From NCBI GenBank assembly GCA_038093515.1, contig JBBPSI010000006.1:339673-403672 (forward strand): a stretch of DNA of 64,000 bases, read 5' to 3'. This stretch comes from Butyriboletus loyo (taxonomy: Eukaryota; Basidiomycota; Agaricomycetes; Boletales; Boletaceae). Both the position numbers and the translations under genes were made by a program. Of the stretch, positions 59,151-64,000 are shown piece by piece; within the stretch, counting starts at the first letter, position 1; each line of letters begins with the position of its first letter. The notes beneath the pieces were generated by a model, which made no database searches, was not told the DNA's origin, and was given only the letters and a program-made list of their open reading frames with translations.

Positions 59151-60119
59151 ATGGCCCAGGAAAATCACCCATATGCTCGCCGCCTCCATGAACCTTCCGA
59201 CGATGATACCCTCCACCTCCTCGCCCTGATGCTACAAGACTCCGGACTGTCTCGGGACATAGACTTCAGTTTAGACTCTTCGTCCCCCCTTGATGCTCTT
59301 CGCCTGGCCTTCCTACAAGCCAGACGTTTCAATCTCTTCATTGATCACTTAGCCAATCTTCCTCATGCTCGCCCCCCCAATTTCATTGTATCCCTCATGC
59401 GCCACTCACAGGTCGACCTGGAAACACAGCTCCTTGTCGCTATGGATCAACTAGGCATGTCCGACTTCGTACAGGAAATTGATGAACGAGTCAGACCGCC
59501 TCGACCCCTCCTCCAACGACTATCTTCGTCCCCCCTCCCTCGTTTAAACGCCTCCATTGACACCCCTGCTCGATGCGAACACCCTACCCACCCGACCGAA
59601 CCTACTAGGGAACACCCTCTGTCCGACAATGACTCAATCACCTTGACAACAGAAGAAATCCAAGCAATCGAGGAAGTAGAAAGGAATTTCACTCCAGCAG
59701 AACGAGAATGTCAGAGGGTATGCAACAATGCTCCTCTCCCTCGCTCCCACCCTCTCTACCACGATACTTGCTTCACCTGTCGTCGCCTCAGACACACTCG
59801 CATCCATTGTACCCTCTACCAATGCCCTTTCTGCCTCCAATCATCCCCTGGTCACCCCCAGTCACATTGCCCACGAAGGAGACATTCCAACCCCTCTTCC
59901 CAATCTTCTAGCCGGTCCTCACGATCCTCACATCATCACCCTCCTCGCCCATTATACAGCCCTTCCCTAACACGTGCTATTCGCCAAAGCCGTGAGGAAC
60001 ACCTACTGGAACACCGAGAGCATGGAGAGGTTTGTCCTCATGAAGGAGACGATGTCATTGACGATGTTGGCTACGCTAACATCACGGGATCCCCAGTCTT
60101 CGGATCCATGGACTTTTAG
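59151..60119 (+). CDS. Third ORF of element B: protein with two zinc knuckles, unknown function
   Basis: An intact 322-codon ORF starting 10 bp after the pol stop, in another frame, and ending about 20 bp before the polypurine tract, so it belongs to the element. The N-terminal two thirds are helical and acidic (LHLLALMLQDSGLSRDIDFS, LETQLLVAMDQLGMSDFVQE, TEEIQAIEEVERNFTPAERE). Then CFTCRRLRHTRIHC has exact CX2CX4HX4C spacing and CPFCLQSSPGHPQSHC is CX2CX6HX4C. A basic Ser/Arg/His-rich stretch (RRRHSNPSSQSSSRSS) and an acidic tail follow. No signal peptide or membrane segment is seen, so it is not envelope-like. It may be a nucleic-acid-binding accessory protein. It has no nonsense mutation although gag and pol do. 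Confidence 0.7.
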   Translation: MAQENHPYARRLHEPSDDDTLHLLALMLQDSGLSRDIDFSLDSSSPLDALRLAFLQARRFNLFIDHLANLPHARPPNFIVSLMRHSQVDLETQLLVAMDQLGMSDFVQEIDERVRPPRPLLQRLSSSPLPRLNASIDTPARCEHPTHPTEPTREHPLSDNDSITLTTEEIQAIEEVERNFTPAERECQRVCNNAPLPRSHPLYHDTCFTCRRLRHTRIHCTLYQCPFCLQSSPGHPQSHCPRRRHSNPSSQSSSRSSRSSHHHPPRPLYSPSLTRAIRQSREEHLLEHREHGEVCPHEGDDVIDDVGYANITGSPVFGSMDF

Positions 60120-60141
60120 GAAGTACAATGACTTCCAATGT

Positions 60142-60151
60142 AAAGGGGGGG
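60142..60151 (+). promoter_or_regulatory. Element B polypurine tract
   Basis: AAAGGGGGGG lies 3 nt upstream of the 3' LTR, the expected plus-strand priming site. Confidence 0.8.
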
Positions 60152-60154
60152 TAA

Positions 60155-60654
60155 TGTTACGATTCATTCATTCTTTTCCTTTTGTTTCTACTTAAGCATA
60201 TCTCACGATAGCTTATCCTTTTAGCCGATGCAACTCGGAATATTCCTCTTTCGCTTCTTAGATAGCGAGATCCAACCCTCGATCTATCGTTCCCCTTTAA
60301 GGTACTCCTATGGAATATTCCATAACCTTCTATCGTACGACTTCCCTTCGCCCAATGGCAATTCTCCTCCGTATTGTACGATAGCCCTCTTTCCTCTTTC
60401 ATCCTTGGTCTGTGCGCGTTCCCCTATAGTATAAATACGATGAGATCTAGCTACGTTGTACCCTAAGCTAGATCTACTTGGAATCATCATTGATATCCTT
60501 GTCCTCTCGTCTCTAGTAGCGAGTCGTCTTTCTTCAACTCGAACACCGGATAAATCCTTCATCTCGAAGGTTAGACTTGAATGTCTAGAAGACTTCTTGA
60601 GTTCCAGAACTATATCCAAGTCTACGCTCGTACTTACCCAGTCCAAGCATAACA
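60155..60654 (+). repeat. Element B 3' LTR
   Basis: Direct repeat of 46607-47107 with about 3% divergence, mostly transitions at CpG/TpG/CpA positions. Confidence 0.92.
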
Positions 60655-63600
60655 AAATTGATGGACATTACGAAGCCATTGAGGCTTACGTTTTGCTTCT
60701 TGGTTCTCACCAAATGATTATTGGCTACGATTGGTTCGCATGCCATAATCCGGACATCAATTGGCATTTCAAAACTATTTCCTTCAATCATTGTTCCCCT
60801 TATTGTAAAGTTATCGCAGATTCAATTTCTTCATCGAACCTTACTTCTTGCTGTACTATAGAGCCTGGAGTTGCCAAAAAAGTACCCACGGTATTTCATG
60901 ACTACTTAGATGTTTTCTCTGAGGACGAGGCAGCAAGAATGCCTGAGCGGAAACCATGGGATCACACAATAGATCTCAAACCCGATTTTGTACCAAAAAA
61001 GGGCCGTGTCATTCCCATGTCCGACGAAGAACAAGACCAAATCCGGAGTTTTGTGGAAAAAGAATTAAAGAAGGGTTACATAAGACCGTCAAAGTCACCA
61101 CAGACGGCCCCGTGTTCTTTATTCCCAAGAAAACAGGAGACAAGCGATTGGTCATGGACTATCGATATCTAAACGATGGAACCATTAAAAACGGTTACCT
61201 GTTACCCCTTATCCCGCAGTTGATCGATAGGCTTAAAGGTGCCGATATCTTTACTGCACTGGATCTCTGATGGGGATTTAATAACATCTGTATTAAGGAA
61301 GGAGACGAGTGGAAAGCCGCGTTCATCACGCCAATTGGGGCTTACGAACCCACTGTCATGTACTTTGGGCTTACCAACTCTCTGCCCACCTTCCAAAATA
61401 TGATGAACGACATTTTCAACAACATGTATGCATGCGTCATTATTTATATCGATGACGTTATGATATTCACAAAAGGGAAAACAAGGGCAGAGCATGAGGA
61501 AAAAGTAAAGGAAGTACTCCAACGCCTTCGAGAAAACGACCTATATGTAAAACCAGAAAAATGTGTATTCTCTTCGGACAAAGTGGACTTTTTAGGCATG
61601 ACAGTTTCCAGAAACGGTGTTACGCTGGTAGCGCACAATAGCTAGCAAGCGAGCACTTATAGGGGCTCGAGCCTAATGAGGAAACTAGCCGACTCGCGTA
61701 GACGACGCTATCGGGTGTCTTGCAAAGCAAGTGTCGGCGAGATCTTGTGTGGTGGCGACCAGACGAGATCGAGCAGGCTCTTATCGGCTTTATCGGCAAG
61801 AAGGGGTATATTGCTAGATTACTATGCACTTGGTAGATGCGTAGAATTAGCTAAAGAAATCGTACTACTCTAAGTACGAGCATATATACTGGAGGGTATC
61901 GTGCACAGACCGAGCTGTGCGTGGCAGTGAGGGCAAAGGGTTATGAGTCGACCGAGTCATAACGGCAAAGTGGGAAAGCGGCAAAGTGCCGGTAACGAGG
62001 GAGCTATGCTCCGAGTAAGATGGCGACATCGTCAGCGAATAAGAAGTGCTGAAGGCGAAGTGACGATGTCCATGAGGCGAGCCCCACAGGGCGAAGGGTG
62101 CGCGAACGGCGGAGCCCTTGGATACGGGTCTCGACGCGAAGGTACTGACGCGTCGTAATCTAGTCACGTGCTAGTCACGTGATGTAACAAATGTCATTGG
62201 TCAAATAAGAAGGGACGCGACAGCTCAGCTGAAGGTCCGGCCCGACGGGGCGACGAGACAGGGGCTATCTCAGTGTAGCGACACTGAGACTTGCAGGAAC
62301 GACCGGGGAAGTGGATGACGTCCACTAGGCGACTGGGGAGCGGGCGATGGGCGGCATCGCAAGGCGGCGGGGGCGGCGGGGACGCGTGAGCGTGGGAAAA
62401 CGAGTGGCGGGGTACGCTTAGGGGTAAAACTGTAACAAACGGTGTTGAGATGCAGTCGAAGAAGACAGATGCCATCCGAGACTGGCCAACGCCCTCACGT
62501 CTGAAGCAGGTTCAAGCATTCCTGGGACTATGTAACTATTATCGAAGATTCATCGAGGGCTTTTCGGAGATTGCCCGACCCCTCAATAACTTAACAAAAA
62601 AGGATACTCCTTTCAAATGGGGTAACGATGAACAAACGGCGTTTGACACGCTGAAAAAGAAGTTTCACACAGCGCCCTTATTAGCCTACCCAGATCGTGA
62701 CAAGGAGATGCGGGTAGAAACGGACGCTTCGGATATAGCAGTGGGCGCCGTCCTTTCTGTAAAAGGAACGGATGATCTTTGGCGACCCTGTGCATTCCTT
62801 TCCCACTCTTTCGATGCTGCGGAACGGAATTATCCGATTTACGATAAAGAACTGCTGGCAGTAATACACGCCTTGGAAGAATGGCGGCATTATTTAATTG
62901 GCAGAGAAGGGTTCGAGATCTGGACAGATCATAAGAACCTCGAGTACTGGAAGAAGCCGCAAACGCTGTCAGGAAGACAAGCACGATGGCATGCGCTTCT
63001 CCAGGAATTCAATTATTTATTCATTTACAAACCAGGCTCAACCAATGGCAGAGCAGATGCATTATCGTGTCGAGCAGACCATGGTGAAGCTGTTACGGAC
63101 CATAATACCAATATTACGGTACTTCCACCGAACCTTTTCCTTAATAAAGTTTCTCTTTCTTCTTCCTTTTACGATACTTTACAAAAAGAATCCGAAAAAG
63201 AAAAACAAAAAGAAATACCTGGATTTTATTATGATACAGAACAATCTGTATTTATTAATGAAAAGAAAAAAGTCTTTGTGCCTAAGGCACTTAGGATACA
63301 ATTACTTAATATCTGCCATGATTCGCCTATAGCCGGACATTCGGGTCAGGCCCGAACGGCTCATCTTCTTACACGGCATTTCACATGGCCAGGTGTTACA
63401 AAGGACATTAAACGTTATGTAGACAGCTGTCAAGCATGCACCCTCACGAAGGGTAAGCAAAAAGCACCGGCAGGAAAACTGTTACCACTTCCCACAGCTA
63501 ATCATCCGTGGGAAGATATTTCTGTTGATTTTGTTACTGGACTTCCTTCTTCAAACGGCTTTGATGCCATCTGTACGATAGTGGATCGCTTCTCCAAAGA

Positions 63601-64000
63601 AGTCATTTACGTCCCTTGTAAGACGACTACCTCTTCTAAGGAGTTATCAGTTATTTTTAGAGACAATGTTTGGTGCATTCACGGACTTCCTTGTACTATA
63701 GTTTCAGATCATGGACCCCAGTTTGTATTGGACTTTACCATGGAGCTTTGCAAGCTTCTCGGCATTTCCCAGAAAGTCTCTATGGCATACCATCCGCAAT
63801 CTGATGGCCAAACCGAACGGATAAATTGAGAGATGGAACAATACTTACGTACCTACGTGGCTAAAGAACAAGAAACTTGGGCCGATTGGATCAAGATCAC
63901 CCAGTTCAACCATAATAATTCCCTAACCACCGCCATGGGTACCATTCCATTCTCTATCACATGCAACTATTATCCTAGAGTCGGGTTCGAAAAGTCTTCC
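60655..64000 (+). pseudogene. Truncated C-family pol, + strand, running off the window
   Basis: Begins inside the protease region (IDGHYEAIEAY), directly at the B 3' LTR, and is a close relative of element C pol. Defects: a one-base deletion in a C run near 61110 (SPQTAPCSLF against PVFFIPKKTG), TGA at about 61268-61270 (ALDL*WGFNN, CGA in element C), an 820-bp LTR insertion at 61618, and TGA at 63827-63829 (TERIN*EMEQ). Between these the RT palm is intact (IIYIDDVMIF), unlike in element C, as are RNase H (VETDASDIAVGAVLS) and the integrase core (TIVSDHGPQFVLDF, where Asp-His replaces Asp-Arg). No gag or 5' LTR is attached. Confidence 0.9.
61618..62437 (-). mobile_element. Solo LTR, family A, inserted in the C-family pol
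   Basis: An 820-bp insertion with TGTTACGCTGG ... CTGTAACA ends, flanked by AACGG at 61613-61617 and 62438-62442. Removing it and one AACGG restores the coding order SRNGVEMQSKKTDAIRDW, which element C has without interruption. No internal element sequence is present, so it is a solo LTR. A TATATATGC box on the minus strand suggests minus-strand orientation. Confidence 0.92.

Larger units (their letters stand above)
46607..60654 (+). mobile_element. Ty3/gypsy chromovirus, element B (host of nested element C)
   Basis: This is a complete LTR retrotransposon outline on the + strand: 5' LTR 46607-47107, putative self-priming PBS, gag, pol (protease, RT, RNase H, integrase, chromodomain), a third ORF, polypurine tract and 3' LTR 60155-60654. 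Removing element C (48213-55251) leaves about 7.0 kb. The LTRs differ at roughly 17 of 500 positions by hand count. The flanking bases do not form a target duplication, and the two flanks derive from different sequences. Confidence 0.9.

Noticed and set aside
59151..60119. Third ORF of element B as an envelope gene
   Set aside because: No signal peptide, no membrane span and no fusion-peptide-like segment; zinc knuckles point to nucleic-acid binding.

Overview
The window is nuclear DNA of a filamentous basidiomycete. The genes carry many short introns (about 35-70 bp, GT...AG), the proteins look like those of Agaricomycetes, and the right end is packed with Ty3/gypsy chromoviruses. A Rhizoctonia/Ceratobasidium-type fungus is plausible, but that is inference from gene style, not from a search.

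Left third (1-15.6 kb): a rearranged segmental duplication. The right-hand block (5818-12379) holds GAPDH-upstream repeats, an intact GAPDH gene, an HRI1-like gene and a D-amino-acid oxidase (DAO). The left-hand block (1-3769) is a shorter copy that keeps the upstream repeat, a GAPDH remnant and a near-identical DAO, but lacks the intact GAPDH and HRI1 genes. A MITE-like inverted-repeat element lies in the left block. About 2 kb (3770-5816) and 3.2 kb (12.4-15.6 kb) show no recognisable gene.

Middle (15.6-46 kb): ordinary, gene-dense housekeeping DNA. In order: a PPR protein (+), PAN3 deadenylase subunit (+), peroxisomal Lon protease (+), importin beta KAP95 (-), LSM7 (+), a Cid1-type nucleotidyltransferase (-), cofilin (-), TFIIE beta (+), mitochondrial enoyl reductase ETR1 (-), a coiled-coil protein built of 53-residue repeats (-), malate dehydrogenase (-), an Ish1-repeat secretory/nuclear-envelope protein (-) and the phosphoinositide phosphatase FIG4 (+). 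Two divergent pairs (cofilin/TFIIE beta and Ish1-like/FIG4) share short bidirectional promoters. The last 0.7 kb of FIG4 and its downstream flank are almost free of CpG.

Right third (46.4-64 kb): nested retrotransposons. Element B (46607-60654, + strand) has two LTRs, gag, pol and an extra third ORF after integrase with two zinc knuckles. Element C (48213-55251, - strand) has inserted exactly into the zinc knuckle of B's gag and made a CAGGA target duplication. A truncated pol of the C family follows B and is itself interrupted by an 820-bp solo LTR of a third family with an AACGG target duplication. In both B and C the sequence just inside the 5' LTR is complementary to an 11-12 nt LTR segment 34-36 nt downstream of a TATA box, the arrangement expected of Tf1/sushi-type self-priming. 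Most nonsense mutations in these elements look like CGA-to-TGA changes.
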